From Proteus columbae (GTDB lineage Bacteria; Pseudomonadota; Gammaproteobacteria; Enterobacterales; Enterobacteriaceae), in contig NZ_NGVR01000022.1 in NCBI RefSeq assembly GCF_002777965.1, forward strand, positions 1 through 43,997: a stretch of 43,997 nucleotides of DNA, in the 5' to 3' direction. Position 1 is the stretch's first letter; each line of letters opens with the position of its first letter. Of this stretch, positions 42,834-43,997 are shown in pieces. Below the pieces are notes generated by a model that made no database searches, had not been told where the DNA came from, and saw only the letters and a program-made list of their open reading frames with translations. A program made the translations under genes and the position numbers.

Positions 42834-42853
42834 TATTTTGATGGAATATGACC

Positions 42854-43997
42854 ATGTTTAAAAATATCAGTATAGAAAAGACCGTTAAGGTCATGCTGGC
42901 CATTTTATTTGCGTTGATTATGAGCATTATTTATTTTAGTTATGATGCTTCCACTCGATCCTATAATAATTTCGTTTCATCAAATAGCCTAAGCCAGCAA
43001 ATGTTACTTATGGGCAAAGCGCGATATCAAATGGCCGTGATCAGGGCAAATATTAATGGGTTAGATGGGCAATTACGCGTTAATGAAAAACCCTCAGCAA
43101 AATACTTTCACCAAACCGCAGAATATATTGAAATAACGCGTGAAGAGATCCACCGTTGGTCAGATACGGAAAAACTCACCCTAGAAGGGCGAGAATTGGC
43201 CGATGATATGACAAAGCGTTTTGATGAACTGCTTGATATCTTCACTGGCGCACTAGATAGACTGCGTAAAGGTGAGCTAACAACACACTCTGCCAGTGTT
43301 AAAATGGATGAGCTGAATGATATCACCATGCAATACTATGCGGTTGCTAATGGTATTGAAAATAGCTATATCGATATTGCAAAAACATCCCAAGAACGCT
43401 TGATGTTAGTGTCGATTTCTACTGGTACTATCGTTATTCTTTTATTTATCTTTATATTACGTTGGTTCTCTCATACGTTTATTGGCAATATTAAAATCTT
43501 AATCAATATCTTTAGTAAGATGAGCCAAGGCGATTTAAGCATGCGTGTGGATAATCATGGTACTAATGAATTTGGTCAATTATTCAATGAAATGAATAAG
43601 ATGAAAAATTCATTAAGTCATATGATCGCATCTGTCAAAAATGCAGTAAATACCATCAGTGTAAGTGCAAGTGAAATAGCGACAGGAAATACGGATTTAT
43701 CTTCTCGCACTGAAGAGCAAGCCAGTGCGCTACAAGAAACAGTTGCCAGTATGGAACAGATCAAAACAACGGTTGAGAAAAATGCTGATAACTCGCGCGA
43801 AGCCAGCAAATTAGCACTAACAGCAACAGCATCTGCTCAAAATGGTGAAAATGTGATGGATAGCGTGGTAGAGACGATGTCTTCAATCTCTGAAAGCGCG
43901 AAGAAAATCGCAGATATCAATGACATTATTAACAGCATTGCCAATCAAACGAATATTTTGTCATTGAATGCGGCGGTTGAAGCGGCAAGAGCAGGTG
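42854..43997 (+). CDS. Methyl-accepting chemotaxis protein, 5' part
   Basis: Inner-membrane chemoreceptor that controls CheA, cut by the right edge after 381 codons. Domains in order: TM1 (about 10-30, [20 protein letters not shown]), a periplasmic four-helix ligand domain of about 150 residues, TM2 ([19 protein letters not shown]), HAMP ([23 protein letters not shown]), then the methylation and signalling helices ([29 protein letters not shown]). The signalling tip itself lies beyond the window. The start 42854 has GGAA 7 nt upstream; an ATG two codons earlier (42848) is nearly on that site. It is preceded by a FliA-like promoter. The ligand is not predictable; the arginine-containing AVIRAN stretch resembles Tar/Tsr-type helix 1. 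Confidence 0.9.
   Translation, partial: MFKNISIEKTVKVMLAILFALIMSIIYFSYDASTRSYNNFVSSNSLSQQMLLMGKARYQMAVIRANINGLDGQLRVNEKPSAKYFHQTAEYIEITREEIHRWSDTEKLTLEGRELADDMTKRFDELLDIFTGALDRLRKGELTTHSASVKMDELNDITMQYYAVANGIENSYIDIAKTSQERLMLVSISTGTIVILLFIFILRWFSHTFIGNIKILINIFSKMSQGDLSMRVDNHGTNEFGQLFNEMNKMKNSLSHMIASVKNAVNTISVSASEIATGNTDLSSRTEEQASALQETVASMEQIKTTVEKNADNSREASKLALTATASAQNGENVMDSVVETMSSISESAKKIADINDIINSIANQTNILSLNAAVEAARAG

Overview
The window reads as a chromosomal segment of a low-G+C enterobacterium, most likely Proteus (Morganellaceae). Nearly every housekeeping gene is recognisable as an ortholog of an Escherichia coli gene, in long stretches of E. coli-like order, but the DNA is AT-rich. Species cannot be fixed from sequence reading alone. 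No rRNA, tRNA or CRISPR array was seen.

Layout. 1-145: terminal fragment of an IS3-family, IS150-like insertion sequence that continues off the left edge, beside argS. 194-3558: argS, with yecM and cutC divergent from it. 3608-6230: two leftward genes with less familiar products, an ABC-F ATPase behind a 235-bp structured leader and a six-helix membrane protein of unknown function. 6359-8671: cmoB, cmoA (tRNA wobble uridine modification) and yecN. 8938-14333: aspS-nudB-yebC-ruvC, then ruvAB behind a LexA-type operator (translation, folate, recombination/SOS). 14448-18308: the zinc uptake genes znuCB and znuA diverging from a Zur box, with mepM following znuA. 18414-23812: lpxM, pykA, hexR and zwf (lipid A and central carbon metabolism; HexR-like sites lie before zwf). 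23813-25174: the spermidine exporter mdtJI behind a leader with an mdtU-like peptide gene. 25316-32379: yoaB, yoaA, tsaB, yeaY, fadD (FadR site) and rnd. 32752-37324: minCDE, ycgL, a lytic transglycosylase, ycgM and ycgN.

37380-42334 looks like an accessory block relative to E. coli: fetAB (iron export) under a Fur-like box, a secreted alpha/beta hydrolase, a Rob-like AraC regulator, a TetR regulator with operator-like dyads and a NUDIX hydrolase. 42335-43997 holds a sigma-28-like promoter, a possible 29-codon small gene, and the 5' part of a methyl-accepting chemotaxis protein cut by the right edge.

The most unusual material is in the 5' leaders. The ABC-F leader can form mutually exclusive stems, one alternative covering the Shine-Dalgarno sequence. 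The mdtJI leader has two tandem small ORFs, a hairpin and a C/U-rich, G-poor stretch. The chemoreceptor leader contains a small ORF with a good ribosome binding site. Many genes here start at GTG or TTG (argS, ruvA, ruvB, mepM, tsaB, fadD, rnd, probably yoaA); several start sites below were set by ribosome binding site and family length rather than by the longest frame.
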